Shown: one piece after another, positions 20,915 through 32,914 of the stretch
Position numbering within the stretch: the stretch's first letter is position 1
How the letters are laid out: the number at the start of each line of letters is the position of its first letter
DNA from: Lithodes maja
Taxonomy: Eukaryota; Arthropoda; Malacostraca; Decapoda; Lithodidae
Length of the DNA: 64,000 bases
NCBI GenBank assembly: GCA_037953745.1
Contig: JBAKBP010004451.1
Coordinates: 62,001 to 126,000, forward strand
Reading direction: 5' to 3'
The notes under the pieces: model-generated
What the model saw: the letters and a program-made list of their open reading frames with translations, nothing else
Database searches by the model: none
What the model was told of the DNA's origin: nothing
Position numbers and translations under genes: made by a program

Positions 20915-21410
20915 GGAAGATAGGAGGGGTGGGAAGAGAAGAAGGATGGGGGTGTGGAGGGAAGATAGGGAAGTTGTGAAGAAGAGAAGGATGGGGGTGT
21001 GGAGGGAGGAAGGGGGCTGAAGAGAAGGGAGGGGTTGTGAAGAAAAGAAGGATGGGGGTGTAGAGGGAGGAAGGGGGCTGGAGAGAAGGGAGGGATTGTG
21101 AAGAAAAGAAGGATGTGGGTGTGGAGGGAGGAAGGGGGCTGGAGAGAAGGGAGGGGTTGTGAAGAGAAGAAGGATGGGGGTGTGGAGGGAGGAAGGGGGC
21201 TGGAGAGAAGGGAGGGGTTGTGAAGAAAAGAAGGATGGGGGTGTGGAGGGAGGAAGGGGGCTGGAGAGAAGGGAGGGGTTGTGAAGAAAAGAAGGATGGG
21301 GGTGTGGAGGGAGGAAGGGGGCTGGAGAGAAGGGAGGGGTTGTGAAGAAAAGAAGGATAGGGGTGTGGAGGGAAGAAGGGGGGGGTGGAGAGAAGAAGAG
21401 TGGGCGTGTG
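20915..21410. repeat. Purine-rich minisatellite, 61-bp unit
   Basis: About seven to eight units with an exact 61-bp period (unit starts at 21039, 21100, 21161, 21222, 21283), e.g. AAGAAGGATGGGGGTGTGGA then GGGAGGAAGGGGGCTGGAGA. Purines lie almost wholly on the + strand. Confidence 0.9.
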
Positions 21411-21494
21411 GAGAGAAGAAGGGAGGTGAAGAGAAGAATGGGTGGGGTGGAGAGATGGGGGTGAAGAGAAGAAGGGGGGTGAAGAGCAGAAAGG

Positions 21495-22145
21495 TGGGGG
21501 TGGAGAGAAGAAAGGGGTGTTTGGAGAGAAGAAGAGGGTGTTTGGAGAGAAGAAGAGGGTGTTTGGAGAGAAGAAGGTGGGGGGGTGAAGAAGGGGGTGT
21601 TTGGAAAGAAGGGGGGGGGGAGAAGAAGGGGGTGTTTGGAGAGAAGAAGGGAGTGTTTGGAGAGAAGAAGGGGGTGTTTGAAGAGAAGAAGGGGGTGTTT
21701 GGGGAGAAGAAGGGAGTGTTTGGAGAGAAGAAGGGGGTGTTTGGAGAGAAGAAGGGGGTGTTTGGAGAGAAGAAGGGTGTGTTTGGAGAGAAGAAGGGGG
21801 TGTTTGGAGAGAAGAAGGGGGTGTTTGAAGAGAAGAAGGGAGTGTTTGGAGAGAAGAAGGGGGTGTTTGGAGAGAAGAAGGGGTATTTGGAGAGAAGAAG
21901 TGAGTGTTTGGAGAGAAGAAGGGGGTGTTTGGAGAGAAGAAGGGGGTGTTTGGAGAGAAGAAGGGGGTGTTTGGAGAGAAGAAGGGGGTGTTTGGAGAGA
22001 AGAAGGGGGTATTTGGAGAGAAGAAGGGGGTGTTTGGAGAGAAGAAGGGGGTGTTTGGAGAGAAGAAGGGGTGTTTGGAGAGAAGAAAGGGGGGGGGGGA
22101 GAAGAAGGGGGTGTTTGAAGAGAAGAAGGGGGTGTTTGGAGAGAA
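21495..22145. repeat. Purine-rich minisatellite, 21-bp unit
   Basis: About 28-30 units of GAGAAGAAGGGGGTGTTTGGA with single-base variants. The unit is a multiple of three and lacks stops in several frames, so long open frames (300-480 codons) occur on both strands. These are not genes. Confidence 0.93.
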
Positions 22146-24810
22146 GAATACAAAGGAATACAAAGGAGAACAAACTGCAACAGACCTATTGGTCCTTACG
22201 GGGCAGTTTGGATATCTAAAACTACTAATCTACTGACTACGAGGTAGAGAAAAGGATAGCAAAGAAGAAGGCTCCTCCCCACCCACCACTCCCTCCAGCT
22301 AATGCTGGCATGGAAACAGATAGGAAAAATACCATGCAGTATTGAAAAACTGACACGGAAATTCGGACAGGACAGGGAGAAAAAAAAGAGTTGATTTGTA
22401 ATCTAAGCTAACTCTATTTACTACAATTCTGAAAGGGAACAGATGTATGAAAATCAATATACATTGCGGTATGGGTTGACATTTCGTTGCGCGTTATTCT
22501 GAAAGAAACTGTGTTAATCGGGGGTTATTTGCCATGTGTTTATCCAGATGGTTCTTAAATGTTTCGACAGTATTACAGTTTACAATGTTCGAGGGTAGTC
22601 TGTTCCAATTATTCACAACGCGGTTGAAGAAGAAATGCTTCGCCTCGTGAGAATGAAAACGCTTGCCTATAATCTTATAACCATTGTTTCTCGTGTTTGC
22701 TTGATTGATCGTAAATAATTCGCTTACATTTAGGTTGCTGAATCCCTTGAAGATTTTGAACACCTCTATTAGGTCACCTCTCATTCTGCGCTTTGTTAAG
22801 CTAAACAAATTTAGTTCTTTTAAGCGCTCTTCGTACGGTTTATTACGCAATCTAGGTATCATTTTAGTGACTCTGCGTTGCACCCTTTCAAGTTTATTTA
22901 TGTCCTTTCGGTAGTACGGTGACCAGAATTGCACGCAGTATTCGAGATGGGGACGCACCAATGAGTTGAATAGAGTAAGTATGATTTTTTCTGATTTGAA
23001 TTTGAATGTTCTGCCGATGAAACCCACCAATTTATTAGCAGTTTTTATTACCTCTGTACACTGTTTACTCGGCTTCAGGTCACTTGATATTATAACTCCC
23101 AGATCCTTTTCATTATTTGTATTTGATAGTTGAATGTTGTTCATTGAGTAATCTTTTTTAGCGTTGTTACTACCGATGTGCAATACTTTGCATTTATCTA
23201 TGTTGAATTTCATTTGCCATTTTTCTGCCCAGTTTTCTAAAGTGTCTAGGTCACCTTGTAGTTTTTGCCAATGTACTGTTGAGGTTACTTTATTAGTAAT
23301 TTTTGTATCGTCAGCAAATTTCGAAATTTTGCATTCTATTCCTTCGTCTAAGTCGTTTATGTAAATTATAAAAAGAATAGGACCTAATACCGAACCCTGG
23401 GGAACGCCACTATTTACTTTGCACCAATCTGATTCTTCACCATTTATTACAACTCGTTGTTTACGGTCTGAGAGCCAATTTTCGAGCCATTTCAGAGTTT
23501 TTCCTGTTATGCCATGAGCTTTTATTTTGTCAATTAGTCTCTTGTGGGGTACGGTATCGAAAGCTTTCTGAAAATCGAGATATATTATATCAACTCTATC
23601 CTTATCATATGATTTGTAAACATCATTGAAGAAGTCGAGTAAGTTTGTTAAGCATGAACGTTTATTTCTAAAACCGTGCTGAGAATCTTTTATTAAATTA
23701 TTTTCTTCCAAATGTTTTACTATTTTGTCCCTTATAATGGTTTCCATTAATTTGCCCGTTACCGATGTTAAGCTAATTGGTCGATAATTGCCGGGAGAGG
23801 ACTTATTTCCTTTTTTGTATATGGGTGTCACGTTAGCTAGTTTACATTCGTTTGGAACTATCCCAACATTCAATGATTTGTTGAACAGATTTGCGAGTGG
23901 GTTTAATAATTCGTGTTTTGCTTCTTTTAGGATCCTTGGGGATATTTTATCAGGGCCTGGGGTTTTATTAACTTTCAAATTGTTGATTGCGAACAGGATA
24001 TCGTCTTCATAAATCGTAAAGTTTTCGAGCTCAGTGCCATTTGATTGATTCGTAGGGGTAGGTCGGTTACCGGTAGTATCTTCCGACGTGAAAACTGATG
24101 CAAAATAGTTATTTAGGATATTCGCCATTTGTACTTTGTTATCTGTATGATCTCCATTTTCCGCAACAAGTGGTCCTATTGTTGAAGTTACCGTTTTTCT
24201 GTTTCTTATATAGCTGTAAAATTCTTTCGGATTGGACTTGCTGGAGCTGGCAATATGAAGTTCCAGATTCTTCTTACTTCCTTTGATGAGATTTTTGGTT
24301 GTTCGACGCAGTCTATCGTGTTCTAATTTATCGCTATTATTCTGAGTTGCCTTATATTTTTGGTATGCCTGCTTTTTTACTAAGAGGATGTTTTTTATTT
24401 CATTATTCCACCATTTTGGCTTATATTTGCCTGCTGGGCGCCGGTTTCGTAGAGGGATGCTTGTATTTATTGCTTTGTTTAGGTTATTAGATAATATGTT
24501 CCATAATCGATTTACATCGTGAGTTTCAGTCATTTCACTCCAGTCAGTATTGGTAAGAAGATGCCTTCTAAGTTTGTTAAAGTCGGCCCTTCGATAATCT
24601 GGTACTTTTTCCGTGCTCACGTTTTCTTTGTCATTATTTACTTTAATGTTAAAGGACACTATCCTATGGTCACTAGAGCTAAATTCCGGTCCGATTTTAA
24701 CGCTATTTACCAGTCTTTCATTTGTCGTTAGAATAATATCCAGAATGTTATTTCCCCTCGTTGGGTGTTCTACGTGTTGATAAAGGGCACTTTCCTGAAG
24801 AAGGAGGAGG
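22140..24810 (-). mobile_element. CR1-like LINE, 5'-truncated (copy CR1-A)
   Basis: A minus-strand non-LTR retrotransposon. The 3' end at about 22140 carries a short tail repeat (CTTTGTATTC twice, seen as GAATACAAAG on +). The open frame for its ORF2 runs to a stop at 22494. The 5' side is cut inside the endonuclease at about 24800 and joins a purine-rich repeat. The 3' UTR of about 350 bp shares its final motif with the second family in this window. Confidence 0.88.
22494..24810 (-). CDS. CR1-like ORF2: partial endonuclease plus reverse transcriptase
   Basis: The real coding part starts near 24,810; the open frame continues upstream only through simple repeat (about 100 residues to 25103). 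The order is: end of the APE-type endonuclease with the SSDHRIVSF catalytic Ser-Asp-His motif; a linker; then RT with KTPGPDKISPRILKE, PIYKKGNKSSPGNYRPISLT, QHGFRNKRSC, IYLDFQKAFDTVPHKRL, SGVPQGSVLGPILF and the catalytic SKFADDTKI. The C-terminal PHLEYCVQFWSPYYRKDI block is typical of CR1. The frame is intact from the truncation to the stop, so the copy is fairly young. It lacks the first part of the endonuclease and any ORF1. It acts, when complete, by target-primed reverse transcription. Confidence 0.9.
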
Positions 24811-25480
24811 AGGGTAAGGCATAGCAGCAGGAGGAGATAAAGAAGGAAATAGGCCGGATGGAGGAGGACAAGGCATAGCCGCAGGAGAAAGAAGAAAATA
24901 GGCCGGCTCCAGGAGAAGGAGAACAAGGAACTGAAGGAGGAAGAGGAGATGAAAAAGAAAATAGGCCGAATGTAGGAGGAGGAGGACAAGGAACTGAAGG
25001 AGGAAGAGGAGATAAAGAAGAAAACTGGCCTGATGAAGGAGAAGGAGTACAAGGAACTGAAGGAGGAGGAGATAAAGAAGAAAATTGGCCGGATGAAGAA
25101 CAAGGAACTGAAGGAGGAGAAGATTAAGAAGCAGATAGGACAGATGGAGGAGGAGAAGGAAGAGATATACCGTTAAAGAAAATATATATAGGCCATATGA
25201 AGAAGAAAGAGGAGCTACAAAAGAAAATAGAGGATGAGGAGGCAAAAGAGAGGCCAATTGAGGAGAATATAAGAGGGAAAAAAAGGAATGAAGAAGTGAG
25301 AGAAATGAGTGAAAACAGAATCTTAGGAGATTGAGCAGAAGTATAGAGAGGATGTTAAGAGCGGAAGAGAATAAATGCAGTGGATCAAGAGAAGAGAAGG
25401 AGTGATTTGTATAATTTATTTATTGTTTATTATTCTATTTTATCTATTTTTGTTTATTTACCGGTAATTTATATTAGTTT
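24811..25480. repeat. Purine-rich low-complexity DNA
   Basis: AGGAGGAGG / AGAAGAAAATAGGCCGG-like imperfect tandem units of roughly 50-60 bp, then AT-rich DNA. An open frame on the minus strand (24748-25257) is Leu/Ser/Pro-rich by composition only. Confidence 0.8.
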
Positions 25481-25640
25481 CCTCCCTAGACCTGTATAAG
25501 GCTTAACCCCCCCCCCCCCCCCCCATTCGATTTTTTTTTTTCAAAATTGTGCCGGCCGAAAACCGATTCCTCCTAAACTGCAGGCTCGCTATAAAGTAAA
25601 TAGGCGAATGTCTTAGAATCTCAATACTAATGGGAAGGAG
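25480..25640. repeat. Family C foldback fragment
   Basis: TTTCCTCCCTAGACCTGTAT, then a C-run, GTGCCGGCCGAAAACCGATTC and GCAGGCTCGCTAT are shared with family C. Termini are missing. Confidence 0.4.
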
Positions 25641-26403
25641 AGCGAGTTGTGAGATTGTGAAAGATATACATATAAAAAAAAAAAAAAACGAGGAAGAAAA
25701 ACAATTAAAGTACGGTAGGTACTCGTAATGGGAGATCGTGTGTAGAAAAACAAAAAGAACAGAAAAACAAACTGAATATAATGTAACCCAAATAGCCAAG
25801 AGCCCACAGTTATTTTAGGCTTGAGTGGTAGAGGAGAGTGGGGTGGAGGAGGAACGAGAGTCAACAGAATAATTAAAGAGTAAATGAAGGAAATGTGTAA
25901 GAAAACATAAGACACTGAGTAAAGAAGAAAGCAAACAAGATACCAAAGAAGATAATAAGTAACGAGTAAATGAAGGACATGTGTAAGAAAACATAGCAAA
26001 CTGAGTAAAGATGAAAGTGGCAGGAAGAACAAAAATCCAGGTGATGTGAATGATGACACGTGGAAAGAGATACTAAAATGGGGGAGCAATTAGGAAGCAA
26101 AAGAATAAAATATAATAGAATAAAAATGAAATATTGCTTATAGAAAATACAAAATAGTAATACAAAGACCGTACATATCAAATATAATAACAAAATATAA
26201 GGATGGGCAAAAATATAAAACTATTCATTTCTAGATGCTAACAGAATGTCTATAATGGACAGCGACCGAGAAAAACATATACAATATTTAGATAATTAAG
26301 CCAATAAACCCTAGAAGAGTGAGAGAGGACGAAAATAAAGGGAGAGGAGTGGAAGAAAGGAGGGAGAAAGGCAAGGTTATTTGTCTGGTAAGAATGGGAA
26401 CAG

Positions 26404-26480
<77 letters not shown>

Positions 26481-26590
26481 AACTAAGAATAAAGAAGACC
26501 ATAAATAATAAAGACACAAATGATAATAAAGCAGAGAGGGGCCAAAAAGAAGTGAATATACCCCAGGTAGGAGAAAGGACAAAAAAACCA
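25641..26590. other. Purine-rich non-coding DNA with a (GA)n microsatellite
   Basis: Imperfect repeats of AAATGAAGGA.ATGTGTAAGAAAACATA (about 25882 and 25969) and a near-perfect (GA)n tract at about 26408-26475. Open frames here are compositional. Confidence 0.75.
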
Positions 26591-26594
26591 AAGA

Positions 26595-29500
26595 AAGAGT
26601 GTGGAGAAGAGAGGTGGCGTCTGGAATTATAAGAGTGGAGAAAAGAGGTGGTGTCTGGAATTATAAGAGTGGAGAAGAGAGGTGGATGGGACTCGTTAGC
26701 CTTGGTCGGCAACTCATCTAGGGGAGACAACCTTATACAAATCCGGGTGGATGGGACTCGTCAGCCTTGGTTGGCAACCTGTCTAGGGGAGTAAACCTGA
26801 TACAAATCCGTACTGCTTACCTAAGGGTAAGGCAGGTTAGTGGATGGATTAGCCGAACACCACTGTAGAAAAATAGTGCTAACAAGATACACAGAGGGCC
26901 TCGGAGTTGAACGGATCCTGAATTGAGTGGTCAATCCTGTAAGTCCTTCACTAAACTGGCTCGGGTTGTCCCTCTCACAGGGAATAGGTCCGCTTGGGGG
27001 CATTCTGTGTATGGCCACCCTCGTAAGGGGAGTAAGGCGTCCGGCAATAGATAGATAGATAGATAGAAGAGAGGTGGCGTCTGGAATTATAAGTGAGTGG
27101 AGAAGAGAGGTGGCGTCTGGAATTATAAGTGAGTGGAGGAGAGAGGTGGCGTCTGGAATTATAAGTGAGTGGAGGAGAGAGGTGGCGTCTGGAATTATAA
27201 GTGAGTGGAGAAGAGAGGTGGCGTCTGGAATTATAAGTGAGTGGAGGAGAGAGGTGGCGTCTGGAATTATAAGAGTGGAGAAGAGAGGTGGCGTCTGGAA
27301 TTATAAGAGTGGAGAAGAGAGGTGGCGTCTGGAATTATAAGTGAGTGGAGAAGAGAGGTGGCGTCTGGAATTATAAGTGAGTGGAGCAGAGAGGTGGCGT
27401 CTGGAATTATAAGAGTGGAGGAGAGAGGTGGCGTCTGGAATTATAAGAGTGGAGAAGAGAGGTGGCGTCTGGAATTAAAAGAGTGGAGGAGAGAGGTGGC
27501 ATCTGGAATTATAAGAGTGGAGAAGAGAGGTGGCGTCTGGAATTATAAGAGAGTGGAGAAGAGAGGTGGCATCTGGAATTATAAGTGAGTGGAGGAGAGA
27601 GGTGGCGTCTGGAATTATAAGAGTGGAGAAGAGAGGTGGCGTCTGGAATTATAAGAGTGGAGAAGAGAGGTGGCGTCTGGAATTATAAGTGAGTGGAGGA
27701 GAGAGGTGGCGTCTGGAATTATAAGAGTGGAGAAGAGAGGTGGCGTCTGGAATTATAAGAGTGGAGAAGAGAAGTGGCGTCTGGAATTATAAGAGAGTGG
27801 AGAAGAGAGGTGGTGTCTGGAATTATAAGTGAGTGGAGGAGAGAGGTGGTGGCGTCTGCAATTATAAGAGTGGAGAAGAGAAGTGGCGTCTGGAATTATA
27901 AGAGTGGAGAAGAGAGGTGGCGTCTGGAATTATAAGAGAGTGGAGAAGAGAGGTGGCGTCTGGAATTATAAGAGAGTGGAGAAGAGAGGTGGCGTCTGGA
28001 ATTAAAAGAGTGGAGAAGAGAGGTGGCGTCTGGAATTATAAGAGAGTGGAGTAGGGAGGTGGCGTCTGGAATTATGAGAGAGTGGAGAAGATAGGTGGCA
28101 TCTGGAATTATAAGTGAGTGGAGAGAGGTGGCGTCTGGAATTATAAGTTAGTGGAGAAGAGAGGTGGCGTCTGGAATTATAAGAGAGTGGAGAAGATAGG
28201 TGGCGTCTGGAATTATAAGTGAGTGGAGAGAGGTGGCGTCTGGAATTATAAGTGAGTGGGAAGAGAGGTGGCGTCTGGAATTATAAGAGAGTGGAGAAGA
28301 TAGGTGGCGTCTGGAATTAAAAGTGAGTGGAGAGAGAGGTGGCGTCTGGAATTATAAGAGAGTCGAGAAGAGAGGTGGCGTCTGGAATTATAAGTGAGTG
28401 GAGTAGAGAGGTGGAGTCTGGAATTATAAGAGTGGAGAAGAGAGGTGGCGTCTGGAATTATAAGAGTGGAGAAGAGAGGTGGCGTCTGGAATTATAAGAG
28501 AGTGGAGAAGAGAGGTGGCGTCTGGAATTATAAGAGAGTGGAGAAGAGAGGTGGCGTCTGGAATTATAAGAGTGGAGAAGAGAGGTGGCGTCTGGAATTA
28601 TAAGAGAGTGGAGTAGGGAGGTGGCGTCTGGAATTATAAGAGAGTGGAGAAGATAGGTGGCGTCTGGAATTATAAGTGAGTGGAGAGAGAGGTGGCATCT
28701 GGAATTATAAGTGAGTGGAGAAGAGAGGTGGCATCTGGAATTATAAGAGAGTGGAGAAGATAGGTGGCGTCTGGAATCATAAGTGAGTGGATAGAGATGT
28801 GGCGTCTGGAATTATAAGAGAGTGGAGAAGAGAGGTGGCATCTGGAATTATAAGTGAGTGGAGTAGAGAGGTGGAGTCTGGAATTATAAGAGTGGAGAAG
28901 AGAGGTGGCATCTGGAATTATAAGTGAGTGGAGTAGAGAGGTGGAGTCTGGAATTATAAGAGTGGAGAAGAGAGGTGGCGTCTGGAATTATAAGAGTGGA
29001 GAAGAGAGGTGGCATCTGGATTTATAAGAGTAGAGAAGAGAGCTGGCATCTGGAATTATAAGTGAGTGGAGTAGAGAGGTGGAGTATGGAATTATAAGAA
29101 TGGAGAAGAGAGGTGGCGTCTGGAATTATAAGAGTGGAGAAGAGAGGTGGCGTCTGGAATTATAAGAGTGGAGAAGAGAGGTGGCGTCTGGAATTATAAG
29201 AGAGTGGAGAAGAGAGGTGGCGTCTGGAATTAGAAGAGTGGAGAAGAGAGTCTGGAATTATAAGAGAGTGGAGTAGGGAGGTGGCATCTGGAATTATAAG
29301 AGAGTGGAGAAGATAGGTGGCGTCTGGAATTATAAGTGAGTGGAGAGAGAGGTGGCGTCTGGAATTATAAGTGAGTGGAGAAGAGAGGAGGCGTCTGGAA
29401 TTATAAGAGAGTGGAGAAGATAGGTGGCGTCTGGAATTATAGTGAGTGGAAAGAGAGGTGGCGTCTGGAATTATAAGAGAGTGGAGAAGAGAGGTGGCGT

Positions 29501-29925
29501 CTGGAATTATAAGTGAGTGGAGTAGAGAGGTGGAGTGGAATTATAAGAGTGGAGAAGAGAGGTGGCATCTGGAATTATAAGTGAGTGGAGTAGAGAGGTG
29601 GAGTCTGGAATTATAAGAGTGGAGAAGTGAGGTGGCGTCTTGAATTATAAGAGAGTGGAGAAGGGAGGTGGCGTCTGGAATTATAAGAGAGTGGAGAAGG
29701 GAGGTGGCGTCTGGAATTATAAGAGAGTGGAGAAGAGAGGTGGCGTCTGGAATTATAAGAGAGTGGAGAAGGGAGGTGGAGTCTGGAATTATAAGAAAGT
29801 GGAGAAGTGAGGTGGCGTCTGGAATTATAAGAGAGTAGAGAAGGGAGGTGGAGTCTGGAATTATAAGAGAGTGGAGAAGTGAGGTGGCGTCTGGAATTAT
29901 AAGTGGCGGTGGAAGGGGAGGAAAG
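26595..29925. repeat. 3.3-kb minisatellite, 32-36-bp unit
   Basis: About 85-90 units of GTGGAGAAGAGAGGTGGCGT plus CTGGAATTATAAGAGA, with unit-length classes of about 32, 34 and 36 bp depending on AAGAGTG, AAGAGAGTG or AAGTGAGTG joints. Higher-order patterns recur (compare 28100-28420 with 28660-28880). It is interrupted by a SINE-like insertion at 26687-27062. Confidence 0.95.
26687..27062 (+). mobile_element. SINE-like retroposon (Rep-2) with (GATA)n tail, inside the minisatellite
   Basis: Nearly identical to 58851-59234. It begins ATGGGACTCGTTAGCCTTGG, repeats a related block (ATGGGACTCGTCAGCCTTGG) about 67 bp later, and ends GGCGTCCGGCAATAGATAGA. The minisatellite block AGAAGAGAGGTGG occurs on both sides, consistent with a target duplication of about 13 bp. 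Confidence 0.75.
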
Positions 29926-29971
29926 AAGAAAGAACTCAAGAAACAGGAGGAACACAAGAGGAGGAGAAACA

Positions 29972-30166
29972 TTAACCCCTTCTGTACCGGCGACGTCTTT
30001 TTGATAGAATTTCAGCGACATTTAGACTATTTTAAGAAGCTCGTGAAGGATATATGCTAGTTAAAAGTGTTAATTGAGATAGTCTGCAACCTTCCAATGC
30101 GTAGGCGTCCCTCCTAAGCTGAATAAAGTCGTCGAATAGTTGCCACATCGGTACTGAAGGTGTCAA
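29972..30166. repeat. Family A foldback element
   Basis: Begins TTAACCCCTTCTGTACCGG and ends CGGTACTGAAGGTGTCAA (right TTAA changed to TCAA). Internal mirror: TTAGACTATTTTAAGAAGCT against AAGCTGAATAAAGTCGTCG. Confidence 0.65.
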
Positions 30167-30358
30167 TAGCGGATAGAAGAAAACAAGTGATTATTGATGT
30201 AAAAGAAGAATATGTCAAGGATGAAATAGTTGTAAAGATATGATAGCAAGAGGAGCAAACGCATACCGGTACCTTAAACGAACAAGATGATAACCAAGGG
30301 AAACAGTTTAGAAAGGCTAAGGAAATGGGAGGAAAGCAATCGGGACAATCCTATAACA

Positions 30359-30742
30359 TTAAAGGGGGTCACCGGCTTTTTTTTTCTTTCTCTCCTTTTC
30401 TCTCTTTCCCTGGCTTGTATCCATTCGGCCCCATTCAGCCAACTGTTTGAAGACGTTCATCCCCATACAGGTGTCGATTTCTTCCTCGCGAGCGTTAGCG
30501 AGCCAGCATTGTATGGAGAAATCCGGCTTCGCCGGAGACAATTTTCCAACGAAAAATTTACAAATTCTGTTTGCTTTCAAAACAAAAATATAAATATGCT
30601 GGCTCGCTACCGCTCGCCAGGAAAATATTGGCACCTGGATGGGGCAAACGTCTTAAAACAGTATGCTGAATGGGGCCGAATATATACAAGCCAAAGAGAT
30701 AGGGAGAGAAAGAGAAAAAAAAAGCGAGGTGGGCTCCATTAA
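30359..30742. repeat. TTAA-bounded foldback element, family B
   Basis: TTAAAGGGGGTCACCGGC at the left and GCGAGGTGGGCTCCATTAA at the right, with TTAA intact at both ends. The arms mirror each other over CCATTCGGCCCCATTCAGCC and GCGAGC..TAGCGAGCCAGCAT. The 151-aa open frame across it is incidental. Confidence 0.75.
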
Positions 30743-30844
30743 CAAGAAAAAGGAAGACAAAGGATGAATAGCCTAGAGAAGATAAAGAAACGGGAAGAAG
30801 ATAGCAAAATGAGCAACAATATAACAATCGAGGAAAATGGAGAC

Positions 30845-31057
30845 TTAAACCCCTTTAGTACCGAGTTGTCCTTGTCATTATAATCTGGGTATTATTAGAC
30901 GATTTTATCCAGATTAGGGAGGACATGTAGCATTGAAAAGGCTTCAAACCATCTCGCTTATCCATTTTAACTACCACGGTTTCCTCCTAAGCTGCATAAA
31001 ATCGTCTAAATATAGGTGCAATAACACAAAATACATCCTCGGTAAGGAAGGGGTTGA
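30845..31057. repeat. Family A foldback element
   Basis: Begins TTAAACCCCTTTAGTACCG and ends CTCGGTAAGGAAGGGGTTGA. The internal mirror TTAGACGATTTTATCCAGAT against AGCTGCATAAAATCGTCTAA is nearly perfect. Confidence 0.7.
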
Positions 31058-31074
31058 GGGTAAATGGCCTAGAG

Positions 31075-32545
31075 AAAATAAAGATAATGTAAGACGATAG
31101 CAAGAACACAAATATAACCTAAACACGAGAGATGAAGACAAAGAGTACATAGCCTAGAGAAAGCTAAAGATGAAGACTAAGTGTACATAACCTAGAGAAA
31201 GCTAAAGATGAATACTAAGAGTACATAGCCTAGAGAAAGCTACAGATGAAGACTAAGAGTACATAGCCTAGAGAAAGCTACAGATGAAGACTAAGAGTAC
31301 ATAGCCTAGAGAAAGCTAAAGATGAAGACTAAGAGGACATAACCTAGAGAAAGCTAAAGATGAAGACTAAGAGTACATAGCCTAGAGAAAGCTACAGATG
31401 AAGACTAAGAGTACATAGCCTAGAGAAAGCTAAAGATGAAGACTAAGCGTACATAGCCTAGAGAAAGCTACAGATGAAGACTAAGAGTACATAGCCTAGA
31501 GAAAGCTAAAGATGAAGACTAAGAGTACATAGCCTAGAGAAAGCTAAAGATGAAGACTAAGCGTACATAGCCTAGAGAAAGCTACAGATGAAGACTAAGA
31601 GTACATAGCCTAGAGAAAGCTACAGATGAAGACTAAGAGTACATAGCCTAGAGAAAGCTACAAATGAAGACTAAGAGTACATAGCCTAGAGAAAGCTAAA
31701 GATGAAGACTAAGAGTACATAGCCTAGAGAAAGCTACAGATGAAGACTAAGAGTACATAGCCTAGAGAAAGCTACAGATGAAGACTAAGAGTACATAGCC
31801 TAGAGAAAGCTAAAGATGAAGACTAAGAGTACATAGCCTAGAGAAAGCTAAAGATGAAGACTAAGAGTACATAACCTAGAGAAAGCTAAAGATGAAGACT
31901 AAGAGTACATAGCCTAGAGAAAGCTACAGATGAAGACTAAGAGTACATAGCCTAGAGAAAGCTAAAGATGAAGACTAAGTGTACATAACCTAGAGAAAGC
32001 TAAAGATGAAGACTAAGAGTACATAGCCTAGAGAAAGCTACAGATGAAGACTAAGAGTACATAGCCTAGAGAAAGCTACAGATGAAGACTAAGAGTACAT
32101 AGCCTAGAGAAAGCTACAGATGAAGACTAAGAGTACATAGCCTAGAGAAAGCTAAAGATGAAGACTAAGAGTACATAGCCTAGAGAAAGCTACAGATGAA
32201 GACTAAAGAGTACATAGCCTAGAGAAAGCTAAAGATGAAGACTAAGAGTACATAGCCTAGAGAAAGCTACAGATGAAGACTAAGAGTACATAGCCTAGAG
32301 AAAGCTAAAGATGAAGACTAAGCGTACATAGCCTAGAGAAAGCTACAGATGAAGACTAAGAGTACATAGCCTAGAGAAAGCTACAGATGAAGACTAAGAG
32401 TACATAGCCTAGAGAAAGCTAAAGATGAAGACTAAGAGTACATAGCCTAGAGAAAGCTACAGATGAAGACTAAGAGTACATAGCCTAGAGAAAGCTAAAG
32501 ATGAAGACTAAGAGTACATAGCCTAGAGAAAGCTAAAGAAATAGG
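31075..32545. repeat. 38-bp satellite array
   Basis: About 38 units of AGAGTACATAGCCTAGAGAA plus AGCTAAAGATGAAGACTA. Units differ mainly at one position (AGCTAAAG or AGCTACAG) and at AAGAG/AAGCG/AAGTG. Very homogeneous. Confidence 0.97.
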
Positions 32546-32589
32546 AAGAGCTTCAAGAGAGCAAGAGAAACAAATGTAGTCTGGCAGCT

Positions 32590-32914
32590 TTAAAGACGAG
32601 TCGCTTTTCTAGACCATCTTCTCCCTCATCTTTAGACCCATTAGTTTGGCGATTTTATGAACTTTCGCCCCATTTCTGTTAATTTTAAGACCTTTTCTGT
32701 CAATTAAGTCTCGATTTTTTTCCTGGCGAGCGATAGCGAGCCTGTAATTTAAGAGGAATCGTCATTTGGCCAGGACATTTTTCTACCAAAAATGTACAAA
32801 TTTATCTTGAAAGGGGGTCTAGGGGGCTTCATTTTAAGCTTGATGGAGGTCTAGCGAGGATACTAGAAAAATAATAAATAAATATGTTTTTACAAGTGAA
32901 GGATCTCCCCTTAA
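32590..32914. repeat. Family C foldback element
   Basis: TTAA at 32590 and 32911. Shared blocks: CTTTCGCCCCATTTC, TTTCCTGGCGAGCGATAGCG, TGTACAAATTTATCTTGA, TTGATGGAGGTCTAG. The right end GGATCTCCCCTTAA fits the family terminus; the left end is diverged. Confidence 0.6.

Noticed and set aside
20744..22219. Open frames of 300-480 codons on both strands
   Set aside because: They lie on 61-bp and 21-bp purine-rich tandem repeats. A 21-bp unit without stops yields long frames in several phases. No domain is seen.
25873..26193. Leu/Phe-rich minus-strand frames at 25.6-26.2 kb and 57.3-58.6 kb
   Set aside because: By-products of A/G-rich tandem DNA. No codon bias or homology.
26405..26632. Arg/Glu-rich frame over (GA)n
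   Set aside because: A pure microsatellite translation.
27074..27588. Repetitive open frames in the 32-36-bp minisatellite, and similar ones at 29541-30021
   Set aside because: Translation simply follows the repeat unit. There is no start context, homology or non-repeat sequence.
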